64,000 bases of DNA, taken from assembly GCA_902806575.1 (NCBI GenBank), contig CADCXD010000010.1, positions 1,116,001-1,180,000 on the forward strand, given 5' to 3'. The first letter of the stretch is position 1. Each line of letters starts with the position of its first letter. The stretch is from Jackrogersella multiformis. Taxonomy: Eukaryota > Ascomycota > Sordariomycetes > Xylariales > Hypoxylaceae. Made by a program: the position numbers and the translations under genes. The notes below the pieces were generated by a model. The model worked only from the letters and a program-made list of their open reading frames with translations. It was not told the DNA's origin and made no database searches. Below, one piece after another: positions 32,557 to 45,101 of this stretch.

Positions 32557-33825
32557 TAAAACTTGTGATCAGGTATCTACCTGACGCAATGTCATCCGGT
32601 CATAGATGACTGGATTAGACCCCGCGGATATATTGTGCCGGTCTCATATATCCAAACAGTGATTACTAACGTAATGAGCTTATGATTATCTAGACTTTAA
32701 TATCCCTATTAAGAGGAGTGGAAGTTACTCGATGAGTAATAGAAACGGGTTAGAATTAGGCCGAATGGATGACAATACATACCTAGATCAGTAATACACG
32801 TTTGTCAATACCTTCATTCGAAATATACTTCTTAACTTAATGCATTTCTACTAAATAGCCTACTCCAGTATAAGTAAGCCCCGCGACTTGTATTCAACCC
32901 ACCATAGAAGCCGCACGTATTTCAACGCTTACATCAGCACTACCGACGTCAACTCAGCCAACTGTCTTACCCGACTCTTCTCTCGCTCCTCATACGATGC
33001 CCGACGAACTTGTGAGCGCAGACCGCACCTCCCATCTCGTGATGCCCGGAATAGACACAGGACTTAGGCCGGTTCGAGTAAGCCCAGTACTCGCACTCCT
33101 CCCCACACCCTCCCGGGTCTCAGCCCCATAGACGTCGCCGTCGAATGGCCGTGCAAGACTCTCGCTAGGTTCTTACTGTTGAGAACAACGCACACCTGCG
33201 GGATTTCTTCCAAGACATCGCAGGATCTGCTCTAGCGATGTCAATACGAAAGAAAGAAAAAAGCCGAACGACATCCTCCCCACTAGCCTGCTCAGCCCTA
33301 CAGCCTCATGCAACGTTTCAGCCCAGCTCAACCCGAGCAGTAGGTAGGTCAGCTGAGCGATCTTAGCTTGGATTGGCTTGGCTTGGCCGGCTATAGGACT
33401 TGCGCCAAGACAACTTCTGTCCTGGGAGTCGGGAATCTGGGGTAGCTCTTAGCTACCTAGCTACCTACCTACCTAGACCGCCCAGCTTGTTGGTAAGACG
33501 GGCGGATGATACGTGGTGGCCGTGCTCGTATAGCCGGTCTCCGGTTCGGTTTGTCGACAAACGAGAGGCGACCTTCACTAGCATGAGGAAGCCTGCGTGT
33601 TGTTAGGAGGCATCATGGGGTGACATGGGGTGAGGGCTCTCCTATATAAGGGGGGCGGCGTTCTGGTTTGGGTTTGCCTTTTATCATCACTACCACTCTC
33701 AACCAAGCTTCCAAAATAACTTCAAAGTCAACATCACAGCTACTACTCTGCAGCTTACCAACTCATACACACAATACTATCAACTCTTCACTCACCACTC
33801 CAACACCACAACCCAACCATCCAAA
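32557..33825. other. Intergenic region and promoter of the But2-like gene
   Basis: 1.27 kb, no gene. It contains TAGCTACCTAGCTACC-type repeats near 33450-33475, a direct repeat CATGGGGTGA at 33614-33623 and 33624-33633, and a TATATAAG box. The last about 110 bp before the ATG are C/A-rich with no G, a typical fungal 5' leader of a strongly expressed gene. Confidence 0.55.
33643..33650 (+). promoter_or_regulatory. TATA box (TATATAAG) of the But2-like secreted protein gene
   Basis: TATATAAG about 175 bp upstream of the start codon, preceded by a tandem CATGGGGTGA and followed by a long G-poor leader. Confidence 0.55.
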
Positions 33826-34260
33826 ATGCGCTTCACCATCGCCGCCTCCGTCCTCTCCATCCTCAGCGCCACGGCCTCGGCCGCGTGCCTGCAGCAGCCG
33901 CCCTCGGCCATCGGGTTCCCCATCAACTACGACATCACGCCGTCGCGCAGCGACGCGGTGACCTTCCAGATCCCGGCCGGCAGCGCGGGGCCCTGCACGC
34001 TGGTGGCGCGGTTCCCGGCCGGGTACCCCATCACCAGCACGGGGTCGGACCTGGTGAACGTGACGGCGGTCGACGGGCCCGCGCCCGGCGCCCTCGTCGG
34101 CGCCCTGCGCTTCCGCCCCGGCGGCAAGACCTACGTCAACAGCTTCGCCTGCCGCGACGTCATGACCTACGAGCTCGCCCTCGCCCAGGGCGACGGCGAG
34201 GTCGCCTTCAGCCAGACCGCCGGCGCCGGCCTGTTCATGGACGTCGGCGACTGCTACTAA
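33826..34260 (+). CDS. Secreted protein resembling the But2 C-terminal domain family
   Basis: Single-exon, 144 aa. Residues 1-20 (MRFTIAASVLSILSATASAA) are a signal peptide. The rest is a compact beta-rich domain with Cys at 21, 57, 109 and 143, and motifs GPCTLVARFPAGYPI, VNVTAVDGPAPGALVG, KTYVNSFACRDVMTYELAL and a C-terminal GLFMDVGDCY. This pattern matches, from memory, the fungal secreted proteins annotated as 'ubiquitin 3 binding protein But2, C-terminal domain'; the function in secreted proteins is not known. Codon use is extreme, with almost all third positions G or C, and the promoter has a TATA box and a G-free leader, all suggesting high expression. Confidence 0.75.
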   Translation: MRFTIAASVLSILSATASAACLQQPPSAIGFPINYDITPSRSDAVTFQIPAGSAGPCTLVARFPAGYPITSTGSDLVNVTAVDGPAPGALVGALRFRPGGKTYVNSFACRDVMTYELALAQGDGEVAFSQTAGAGLFMDVGDCY

Positions 34261-35156
34261 GCTGCTGCTGCTACTATCCTATCTACATTAGGTACACGGC
34301 GGGAAAAGGGGGTTTTGATTGGTATCTCGGGTTGGATCGGGTTCATTAGAGGAAAGGGGGGTTCTGGGTAGCATTTGCATTGGGGGACCGGTTCGGGGTG
34401 GTGCATCAGCGTTAGCATTCTTGTCGCTCCTTTTTTGAGTACCGGTATTTATTATCTTGTCATAAGAACGGGTTTTTTTTTGTTCGGGGCAGCGATCATT
34501 TTTATAAGGAGTTGTTGAAAATGCGGAAAAGTCGTATTCAATGAGACTTTCTCTACCTATCTATTTGTATTACCTCATTACGTGATTTGGTGATTATCGC
34601 CTAGGCTACCTGCCTACCTACCTATGTTTATGCTCGTTCGCATTCTAGTTCGATGACGGGCGGTATTCACTATCAGAAGAGGAGTGATAGTTTTGAAACT
34701 TCAAATTATTTGCATTATAGAAGTCACGCAGAGAGAATGACTTCCTTTCAGTCCGATTACAAACGACCTGCCTGATTGATTGATGGTATCAATACCGCGC
34801 GTCTACCTTCGACACTTGAAACCGAAGATCGTTTATAAGACAAAGGAAAAGATATCACTCGGCTTTTCCCCCCTCCTCTCCCCCCTGCACAAGTTTAACT
34901 GCATTTTAACCCCCTTTCCGCTATCTGAAGACTCTTGGGGGGGTATAATCTAAATAGTATAGAGAGAGAGCTTTCTAGTACTAATGATACAACAGAGGGT
35001 ATTCTAAAACAAAGAAAAACGCAACGCCGTCTGTGTTCTCAACTATCCCAACCAGTATATGCTTCCATTATGATAACCGAAGACAGTCGTGATTTCGTAG
35101 CATCCAAGAGAGGCCAAGAGTCTGGCTGGCTGCTTTGAGTTTTATTATGGGACATT
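34261..35156. other. Convergent 3' intergenic region
   Basis: 896 bp between converging stop codons. TACCTACCTACC motifs near 34610, and C-runs around 34868-34885. No gene seen. Confidence 0.5.
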
Positions 35157-38100
35157 TTAGTCGCCGTCGTAGTTATGATTCCACGGCTGCGGGCTGACGG
35201 CGCCACTACCACTGACGCTAGCCGTACCGGAGAAATAACTCTGGTCGATGCGAAAGATCCAGTCCATCTTCTCGCGCTCGTTGCGAGCTGCAAAAAGCCA
35301 GGTGTTGTCTGTTCCGTAAACAGCAAATACGCCTGCCTGCAGACGCTCGCTCAAGCCGCCGAGACTAGGACCCGGAGACCTGGGATTTCCAGACCAGATG
35401 GTCGAAACGGTTCGACCTGAAGGTGTTCGTTGATGACCTGGCTGGAAGTGCCCGCTACTGTTACCGTTAACGGGAACTAGGTCATCTGGCTCGTCATCGT
35501 GGCCATTGAACAGCGCCAAAATCTCCGGCTGGCTGTCAACCCTAGAATTGCGGAGACTGACGATACCCACTTCATCCCCATCGGTTACGTTGTGGATATG
35601 AAGATAAGGCCGTCTGAGTTCTACAAACCTCTTGACCCATTTGCTGTAATCATTGTTGGGGATCAAAAGATAACCACCTTTAAGCACGTTTGGATTCTTT
35701 GGAACTCGGATGATGGTGGAAATTAATCTGGGCGGCGTAATCGACTCAGGCGCGACACCATCTGAAGGGGGTGTTGTGTTTGCTGGTCCAAGGATGCGGG
35801 TTGCGGGATCCGGAGTACGTGACCAGAGTTTTAGGCACTTGTTGAGGATAAGTGCTTCATGCTCGGCGTACTCTGGTTCTTGAGGTTCTATAGGAGGTTG
35901 CTCGGTAGGCTGTTCTAACGGCTCTTCGTGTTGTTCGCCTTCCGTAGATTCTGGCGGCGTCGGCGTTGAAGGTCGCGTTGTCTCAGGCGTATCGTTGAGG
36001 AGCGCATTTATCGAGTCTTGATCATCGTCATGAGGCTTGAGCACCGGGGAAACATCTTCATCAGAGTGATCCTCCTCTGCAGGCTTGTTCTTTGGCTCGG
36101 GCAGCCCAATTTTCTTTAAAAATAATTGGGCTGCTGCAATTTCAGTGATTCGTCTCTTTTTCTGCTGTGCTGTAATGTAGTCGGCGATCAGTGAAACTCC
36201 TCTCGGGCCCCAATTGCTTAGATTTTCTTCGCCTTTTACGTAGTCGTGCTGGCTATTCATTCTCCACAAATCACCAACTCGCTTAATCGGCGCGGGTCGC
36301 AATTTCAGAGTGTAAATGGCTGTGGAAGAATGTACAATCCTAACATGCTGAAATAGGGACGAAAGCATTGACGTCTGGCGGACAAACGTTCTCCCTAAAA
36401 TATGACAGTAGACATCCGCAGAGAACTTCATTGGCTCGGCGAGGTTATCAGCAGTTATGTCCCATGATAGAGTCATCTGAACCTTGTACTTGTCTGCGGT
36501 CGTTCGATCTAGCAATAGCGAGTTATGCAAGCTGGAATCCCATTGTCCTGTAATAGTCATGCTTCGGGTGCCATTTGAATTTTGGCGAAGAGATGGCTTT
36601 GTGCTTAGTCTTAAGGGGATGTCAGGCGCTGGAGACCCCAAGTCGGGATTTTTCCCGGCGTGATCGACGAGCTGAATCCTACCGATTCGAACTGAGCTGA
36701 TATCTTCCCACGGTAACGCATCTCCTGAGCTATGTGTAAGATTGATCGCCACCCGCCGTTGGAGGCCTTGATGTAGTTGAAAGGTGCCAGTATCTAGCTC
36801 GCTTGTCTGTGTTACCTCCACAGGCACATATTCTCCGTTCTCATTAAGTTCGAGGATCTGTAGGCGAGCTAACATATCGTGTTTCTCCTCGGTATAGAAT
36901 TGAGATTCGTTTATCCGAGCAGCCTGAGGTTTGCGATCGGAGCTTGGAGGGGAATCACGCATCTCATCCCAGCTTAGCAACTTGTCGAGGTGCATTGTGG
37001 AAACTTTAGCAAAAATGGCAATCCTGAGGTTGACGTCTGGTGGCCCAAACAATGGAACGCTCATACTGTGAACGCTGTCGAACCGTATCGGCCCCTCGTC
37101 AAAATCCTTGATCATCTGAGTCGTGGTAACACTATCAGACACGCCGGGTATGAATAGCTGGGCATGTACATCAGTTCCCTCACGCTCAGCGAAGCCAACC
37201 ATATCGTGCATCACAACATTGTACTTTAAAGTGCTAGATGGAGCTCGGGCGCTAGAAGGCTCTAGAGAAACTTTGATAATGCCAATGGCATGAGAAGTGT
37301 GAGGCGACAAGACGTCCAAGGTAAAATCTTGAACTCGGCTATCGAAAACAGCTCGAAGAGGGACGTCAACCTCACCGACGAGAGAATACTCAGGCATGCA
37401 AGTTTCGACAAAGGGGTTGTCTAGCTTGAAATGTTGGGAATATTCAGGCTGGTCGAGGTATTGATGCATCTGGCGCATTTGCCGTACACGATCGTGAAGC
37501 TTTTCTATGCTCCAGAGATGAACAACGGTGTTCTTGTAGTCGACGACGCGGATTCCTACGCATGGCTTTTGCGCCTCGTCAAGAGCTAAGTCTTCGCCTT
37601 CACCAGGTACATCGTTTAGTACCATATCGTATGAAGAACAGCGCGCGTGACCGATATCTACTACTGTGAATTGGAAAACAACGTTCTCTCCCAGCTCCTC
37701 GCTCATGATCTGCGCCTCCTTGAGAGTAGCCGCATGCTGCAGGACAGCCTCCGCCATCTGGACGTAGTGTCGGCTCCTCCAGTGCTTAACGACATTTTTA
37801 GCCGTGTCGATTTCCTCATCGGATAGTTTTGGCTTTGCTTTAGGTCTCTTGAGGGGATCCAGCTTCTCGATCTTGGCTTCGAATTCTTGCTTTTGGACTT
37901 CCAATTTCTTCTGCATATCAGCTTTTAGCTGCGTTAGGGTCTCCTCCATTCTGGCCTTTTCCTTTTTGATCTCCTCCACCTCGACATCGGCTTCTTCGGC
38001 GCTCTTAAGTTGCCCTTGATATTCCTCCTTCCGCTTCTCTAACTGATTCTGCATAGTTTCTCGCATCTCCTTAAGCCGATCATCCCCATCGCCAGCTTTT

Positions 38101-40429
38101 GGAGTGGATGGCATCGTGAGAGCTGTGTCGAGAGACAGGTTGTCGATGGTACCGGTTGACATATACTTCTCCCTTATAGGATAAGAAGTGTTCGATTCTA
38201 AATCCTCGTCACCTTCGCGATCGTTAACTCGCTCGGCTCTTGCGCGCTGAACGTCTTCAAACAACGCGTTGAGTTCCTCGTCAGTTAAGCTTTGGAGGTT
38301 TTTATCTGTTCCAAGAATAGCACCGGCGGCTTCTCGTCGCGCAAATGACCAATCCGAATCTCGTCCATTTCGAGACGGAGCGGGGGATTCTGGACGACTC
38401 TCGCCAAACTCGGAGCCTGCTTTGCTGAAGGATCGTTCATGGCTCAGTCGCGGGGAGGGTGATGAGCGATCCAAAGTCTGCAATTGATTTGCAGTTATAG
38501 ACTGGCGAAGTAAGCTTTGTCTGGTCTCGTCCCTCTCAGCGCGAGCCTCCATCGGATGGTTGAATCTAAAAATGTGAAAGTCGCCCAAGATGACTCGATA
38601 ACCAGAGTGTAACCTCGTTGTTTCATTGACACGCTTTCCGTTGACCATGATAGACGCCCCTTCGCCCGGCGTGATCGTAACGATGCCGTCTGAAGCATTA
38701 TCAAAGGAACAGTGTTCGTGTAGAATTCGAGTGCCATTGAGACGGATATTCGCCTGGTGTTCAGAGTTGGAGTCCACGTTCCCCACCGTAGTCTTACCCG
38801 GTTTGAGGTTGTAGACCAAACACTCCGCGAGAAGGGGGTCATCGGACAAATTGACCAGATGAGGCATCTTCTTGGGAGTGTGCAATCCTACAAACCCCTT
38901 TTCAATACTGATACCAAGCTCTTCAAGGGCGGCTTCACGCTCCTTGTGGATTTCTTCCGTCTTTTGAAGTTTCTGTTCCCAGGTTTGGTTAAGGTCGGTC
39001 AATAGTTTCTCGCTTTGGCTCAGCTGCTCGGCAATTTCTGCTTTCGACACCTTCTTGACTGTACCGTCTGATTGCGTTATGCTAACGATCTGTTTCTCTA
39101 GAGGTGTGCCTTCAGCATAGACTTCTTCCGGCGGAACGGTAGAACCGGGGACGCCACCAGCCGAGCCACCTCCCAACTTGCCTCGTAGCAACGCTAGCTC
39201 CTCTTTCAATTCTCTAATCATGCGAGCATTTGCATCTTCGTTAACAACAGCGTGGTTCTTGATCCGCTTAGCAGAGTCAGCATATCGTAAAGTACTTAGG
39301 GTTTCGTCGTAGTTAATGTCAGCCGGGCTGATTGCTGCAATCATAGCAGTCATACTGTTTCCACCAAGCGAGTCCTTCAAAAGCCAAGTCAGAATACTGT
39401 CTCGATACGGGACCGTTCCGCCTGGACCTTTCTTCTTCTTCCCAGTTGAGAGGTCGGCCAATGCTGCTATCACACGACCAAGCGTCGAGAGGGACCTGTT
39501 GATCTCAGCACCTTCTTTCAGTCGAGCACCAGTTGCACCAGTCGACGTTGCTCTCTCCGAACCAGCTAAATCAACCAAACTTATCTTAGCCTGCTTCTCC
39601 ATTTCCATCTTCGTCTCCGCATCATACTTCTTCTGGGTGAGCATGAGCGTAAATACAGCGTGACTCCTACTGGATGTTTCGTTCATGTTTGTTGCGGCAA
39701 CCGTTCTTGCTTTGTTGCCTTCGTCCATGAGGTTCTCGATCTCCTGAAAACTGCTAACCACCAACTTTGCGAGATCCTCGACATACGGACCAGTCGACGG
39801 ATGTTCTCGGACTTTCAGGTTACCTTTGGTGGACGGGTTCAACAGATCTCGTACCCTTTCGTTATAAATTTCGAGGTAGGACACTTCGACAGTACATCGG
39901 GATGTTTTATCTTTCTGTAACGCTTCGATTCTTCCAAACATGTCCTGACAGATGCTGGGTATAATACCGGCCTCTTTTCCGTATCCCATCATGGAATATG
40001 ATTTACCAGAGCCTGTCTGTCCATAAGCAAAGATGCAGTTGTTGTAACCTTGGAACGCATTGTCCAAGAGAGGTTTTCCAAGATCGTCATGTAGGTTGTC
40101 TTGACCAGCATAGTTGGGGTCATTTTTGTTGAAGGACCAGTATGACCTATCGAAGGCGAACGCCTTCAATGAGGTGTCCTTGTTTCCTTTAGCATTATGA
40201 GCATCGACCGGTGGCGTCAGGATGGTTTGGTTGTTCTTCATTTCAACGATACATTTTGCCCCACGGTCAATTTCTGAATATAGTCAGTATTTATCTATTC
40301 ACGGTGCAAGAGTTTCGGTAGTCTATCCCTAGGTCTAACAACTTGGCGAAGAGACACAGTCGTACCTCTGCTGTTGAAGGGCCGCACCCTCACCACCACC
40401 TTAATGTTTCCTCCGCCGGCGGGCGCCAT
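35157..40429 (-). CDS. uncA: Kinesin-3 motor, UNC-104/KIF1A type (FHA and PH domains)
   Basis: Plus-end microtubule motor carrying membrane cargo such as early endosomes in hyphae. Two exons, 40429-40366 and 40273-35157, with a 92-nt GT-AG intron; 1,726 aa, full length for fungal kinesin-3. The motor domain (about 1-365) starts NIKVVVRVRPFNSRE, with the P-loop GQTGSGKS at 106-113, switch I NMNETSSRSHAVF and switch II SLVDLAGSERA. A neck coiled coil and the FHA domain (KTTVGNVDSNSEHQANIRLN, about 490-580) follow, then coiled coils, the KIF1B-like and C2-like (DUF3694) regions, and a C-terminal PH domain (GGYLLIPNN, SKWVKRFVELRRPYL, WIFRIDQSYF). Exon 2 is a single open frame of more than 5 kb. 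Confidence 0.96.
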
Positions 40430-41651
40430 GATTGATAGATGAAGGCGATACCTTCCCGTCCACTACAGCTATTCGCCAGATCTAAAGTAGAGCCGAGGCA
40501 TCCGATAAGACGAGGGCGCGCAACGATCGCGTACGGAGGGGCGCCTGGCGAAATTCGCGTCTCGAGACTTTCGGAGCCGTTCGACGGTTTAGAAGTGTGA
40601 TCGCAATCGAATCAGTCGAATCGCAGCCGGGCAACTAGTATTTCCTTATATTTCTAAAAAATCCTACTTCAATAGCAATCTTGAATCTTCATTCTCTCCC
40701 CTTTGTTACGCGGGGGCGGCTGCGAAACCCAAGTCCGTAGTCCCCGCAGAAAGCACCCAGGCACCCAGCAGTAAGTGGCGGAGAGGTCGTGAATGTACGG
40801 AGCGGTCGACAAAGAACAGCCAGCCCGGCTGCACGCTGCCGTTGAAGGTAGGTTGTGAGACGGCAGAACGGTAGTGTTCAGTGGGGTTCGCAGTACCTAG
40901 GTTAGGTATAGGTCTAGGTAGGTTATCCGGCAGCGGGAGAAGTCTATCGTTTGAAATGTCGGGCGTTGTCGCGGAGATGGTTATTGAAATCTGGTTGGTG
41001 GGTTCAGTCAACAACTTTCGTCCTTTAAAAGATTAGATGGGGGACGCGATTCGCGACCAGCGACTTCCAACCTTATTATTCGTCACAGAAAGGGATAACT
41101 ATGGGTCCATCTGCTAATAAATTCACGTGTCAACATGATTAGACCACTAAGATTAGACCATTAAGATACTAATCTACCTAGGAGGTACCTACCTAACCTC
41201 TAGGTATTACACTAGGTTAGGTAGGCACCCTAGCAGCTGCCTAGTCCATCTGATAGTTCAGGTCAGCTGCGGAGCCAGAAAAGCCAGCTGTTGTCAGCTG
41301 CAGCAGCCAGAGATGAATCTTAGCTTCAGGGGTTTATCTACTGGAGCTACGTGTAAGTAGCTACTCGTTAGGCCTCAACACTCGAACACTGTCAGAAGGC
41401 CTAAATTCTGTGATTAATCAATTAAAATAATAGAATCATCTATTACATCAGTCGCATTCACTAGGTACCTAGGTAATTAAGGCATTTGTCAAATACAGCA
41501 AATAGCCGAGTCATGATCATGTCACTTTGTAAAAAGTCTCTCGAATCACTAAGCTTGATGGAACTTCATAGAAGTTTGCAGTTTTTTATTACTCTAGCCC
41601 AGAGCACCTAGGTAAACTTATAAAAAGATACCATGAAACCTCAATGAGATT
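40430..41651. other. Kinesin promoter region
   Basis: 1.2 kb between the kinesin start and the aminopeptidase stop codon. CCTAGGTA motifs near 40898, 41176-41225 and 41462, and a CAGCTG-rich patch at about 41230-41310. An open stretch on the minus strand at 40706-41014 has no coding character. Confidence 0.5.
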
Positions 41652-43767
41652 TTACTTCAAGCCTAGAAGTTTCTGTATTTGCCCCTTTGTGGTCGACGGG
41701 TAAAAGTCTTTGCTCTTCTCAAATGTCTTGATAGCCAAGTCTCTATCCAGCTCGTTTAACTTTCTATACAGCGGCTTCACAAACTTCATACGGCCGACGG
41801 AGCCTAGAAGCTCAACTATGCCAGGGAATTCCTGTCTGTCTTTAGCCAGGAGGGAGATGGCGTAATACGCCGATTTCAGCTCGACGTTCTTTGATGAGCT
41901 AATCTTGTAGGTAGTTCCTAAGAGATGAGATCTCTCGGTGCTTAGGGGCTTCGGGAAGTCCTGTACGGTCTGCAGGAATACAAGAGTCTGATTCGCTGTG
42001 AATGACTCGATGTCATTAGGATTTGGTTGATGGTCCTGTCAGAGGTTAGCCATCCAGTGATAGGATTATAGACTTGATAGGAAGACTGGGTAAAACTTTG
42101 TACCTCGTTCTTCCACTTCTCGGCCAGCGCGAGGCAGCTGTCAACATAGGCAGTATTAAATACAGGCTTCGGGGGCAAGCCTGGCTTGTAGAATCTCTCC
42201 TCCCAGGGAATCTGGGCAATCTTCTCCTTGATCTCTGTGTTGCCGTATCCCTCGAAGAAATCCAAGAAAGTTTTCTTGAACTCAAACGAATCCAGGGACT
42301 TATTAGCCCATGTCTCGAAGTAGTGCGGGATGAACTTGTCGAAGTGTTCTCGACCAACTAATCGGTCAAGATACCACAAAAAGTGGAAGCCCTTCTCGTA
42401 AGGGACTGTGCTAAAGGCATCCTCAGGATCTACCCCTTTATGATTGATGATGAGTTTGGTGAACTCATGATCAGCCCCCAATACTGTGACGGAGTCCTCT
42501 GCAAGGTCATTAGCATAGAGTAAAATATAGTTGACGATTCTTACATACCAAGTGACTTCCAGCCGATGATGGCGGAAAAGTCAAATTGGGGCTCGCCGTG
42601 AATGGCAGCACCAATGCGACGTTCGAGATAGGTGGTCCATCCTTCATTCAGCCAGCTACAAATTAATTAATTCATGACTAATTGCCTACTTATCGGCGGT
42701 CTTGCTCACAAGTGTTCCCAAGATGCACAGCCTACAAGGTTGCCGCTCCAACTATGGCTAAGCTCGTGAGCAATCACGTCGACATTCTGACGGTCTCCGC
42801 TGATGATTGTAGGCGTAGCAAAGGTGAAGATCGGGTTTTCCATTCCTAACTGTGTAAGTTAATGGGGCCCATAACCACATTAAGAAGTTGCTAAGAGTCT
42901 CACCTCCATAAGCGAAACTAGGGGGCAGCACTAATACGTTATACTCCCCCCACCGATAGTCGAAGACTAACTTCTCTGCGACTTCGAGGAACTTGTCCAT
43001 ATCTGCCTCGAGTTCCCATTTCGCATCTTCAATAGCCTCCGGCCCGGTTGACACCACGGATCGCTTCCCAATTCGCGCAGTCGCGAGGTCTCCTGAAGCC
43101 AAGGCGAATAAGTAGGAGGGGATGGGAACCTTCTGCTCGAAGCGGAACAACCTATCACCGTCTCCCTTAGCATCCGACGGTACCGCCACTCCACTAGCAA
43201 CGACAGGCAGAGGCGAGGTGATATTAAAAGTGAATGTCGACTTTACATCCGGAGTGTCCTGACATGGGAAGATAGACCGGGCCAGAATTGCTTGGCATTG
43301 AGAGTAAACCGTAAGAAAATTAGTATTTTGCTTAACTCAATCGACCAGCACTTATTAGGTTGATTAAAAATCTCACCGTATGGGTGCTTCTTGTTACCAG
43401 TCTGAGCTGGCGTCATCCACTGTAGGCCGACACAACGCTCGGTGGTCTCTAGGGCGATATCGAGCTTAACAACTTCACCCTGGGCTACTCCGTGCGGTAC
43501 GGAGACACGAAGCGGTGCGCCATATGGCTCAACCCGGTCCTTAACTGCCCATTCGGCGCTGGCTGAATCGAGCTTGACCGAAGAGATAGAGAGATAGTTC
43601 GTATCGAGGATGATCTCACGACTCTCTTTGTTTGTTAATGATTCCAGCTCCAGGAGGACTGAGCCTTCTAGACGCTGCTTCTCGAAGTTAACCTTGAAGT
43701 TAACGGTGATGTGGTTAGTTCCCCATTCGCCGTAATTGGCTAAGGTGTTGGGGTCACGAGGTGCCAT
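41652..43767 (-). CDS. LKHA4: Leukotriene A4 hydrolase-type aminopeptidase (peptidase M1)
   Basis: Zinc aminopeptidase/epoxide hydrolase family. Exons: 43767-43377, then a second exon ending at 42904, then 42845-42710, 42655-42549, 42498-42104 and 42035-41652; about 605 aa. Seen: the GGMEN substrate motif, the HELSHSW plus WLNEG zinc site (HExxH-18-E), and the typical C-terminal helical domain ending QIQKLLGLK. Start MAPRDPNTLANYGEW matches family N termini; an in-frame extension to 43953 exists. The first intron (from 43376) has GTGAGA and a TACTAAT branch but lacks an AG where homology expects the join: the family segment VYSQCQAILARS begins at 43308, preceded by GG. The next AG downstream (43292-43291) keeps frame but deletes VYSQCQ. 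Confidence 0.9.
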
Positions 43768-43826
43768 GATTCTCTTCGAGGCAAGTCTGAATTGTCGAAA
43801 ATGAAAGTGATGCCCGTGCACTGGTA

Positions 43827-43880
43827 AGGAATAGGAATAGGAATAGGAATAGGAACAGGAACAGAAACAGGAATACGAAT
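43827..43880. repeat. AGGAAT/AGGAAC hexanucleotide repeat
   Basis: Four AGGAAT units followed by AGGAAC units and degenerate copies, in the presumed 5' leader of the aminopeptidase gene. On the minus strand the in-frame upstream extension reads it as SYSYSYSY. Confidence 0.9.
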
Positions 43881-45081
43881 TAAACTTGCGGATGGTGAGC
43901 CGGATGCTTCTGAGTAGAAGACTGCCCCTCACGAAGCTATTCGGTTCTCGCATCGAATCACCTGCAGTGGTGATAATTATCAGTTCCGTCTGTCAACCGC
44001 CTTACTAATAATTAGGGTGCCGAATTAAGCTGGAGCCGTTGCTTGGTTTGCTCCTACCACTCAGCCACTGAAAAGAAATACCAACTAAAGCGGGGCTCGA
44101 TTGGAGCTTCCCGTTCCACTGATTCTACTTCTGGAAAACGTCATTCCCGATGCAAGCCGCCTAAAGCCTACATACATGCATGTAAAAGCCGAAAAGTCAA
44201 TAGGTGGGTTGTACGTTCTAGTTGGGGTATCTACAACAACCGGTTCATAATACCAACTTTAGATATAGCAGTATTACTTAAACCTTTGTTGTGTAACGAA
44301 CCTCAATGATCATAAATTAAGATCTATCTATCTATCAGGGTGCGCTCAGTGACATTATATGTGCATTATCAAAGGATTACCACCTGAGGCTTTAATGGTA
44401 ACTATGGTGATAGCCTCCAAGCACGGATTATCTATTAATCTAGTATCCACAGGGTATAATAGTATTCACCTAAAAGGTATATGAGCTTACAGATATGAAT
44501 ATATTCAGAAGTCATCATAACTGTTATTATATATGCATATCTCCAGTAGTAATGCTATATCAGGTGGTTTTTGGTATTAAACTGCGATGCCTCACCATTG
44601 TTCTCAAAACGGCGTCCACATCGTATCTAGCAGCAAGCGCAGTAATCGAAGCAGATAAAACAGGATGATTACCTAGGTACCAATTGTGCCAACTTTCTTA
44701 CCAGTACCTAGGTAGATAGGTGAGTAGTAATACCTACCTAGGTACCTAGTAGGCTGAAACGATGCTTCTTTTAGGGCATCGGCTGCTACTACACTAGTCA
44801 TGTTGCGTCCTGCAATATCCATCCATGTAAAACGTTTTTTCGCTCTAAAACAACTTGCTAGATAATCACCTAGGCACCTAGGCAACTTTTCTCTCTTTCC
44901 TGCCCAGCTCCGGATGCAGGATGCGATTCCCGTTTCCTGGCAAAGATGGGATGGGATGAACTTCTAGGGGTCCAGCCTAGGATGTATGGACGAACTTATC
45001 TCTTCCAACGTCACGATCCTAAAAGTTGATTGTCTTTTGTACGTACGTAATAGTATGAATGAGGTAGCGCTCGCCCTATTC

Positions 45082-45101
45082 CTAGAGCTCTAGAGCTCTA
45101 G
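45082..45101. repeat. Perfect 20-bp palindrome
   Basis: CTAGAGCTCTAGAGCTCTAG is identical to its reverse complement and also a tandem of TAGAGCTC units. Confidence 0.9.

Noticed and set aside
35157..40273. Many open frames antisense to the kinesin
   Set aside because: Shadows of the long coding exon; no independent support.
40706..41014. 102-codon minus-strand open frame
   Set aside because: No homology, lies in the kinesin promoter, contains CCTAGG motifs not seen in real exons.
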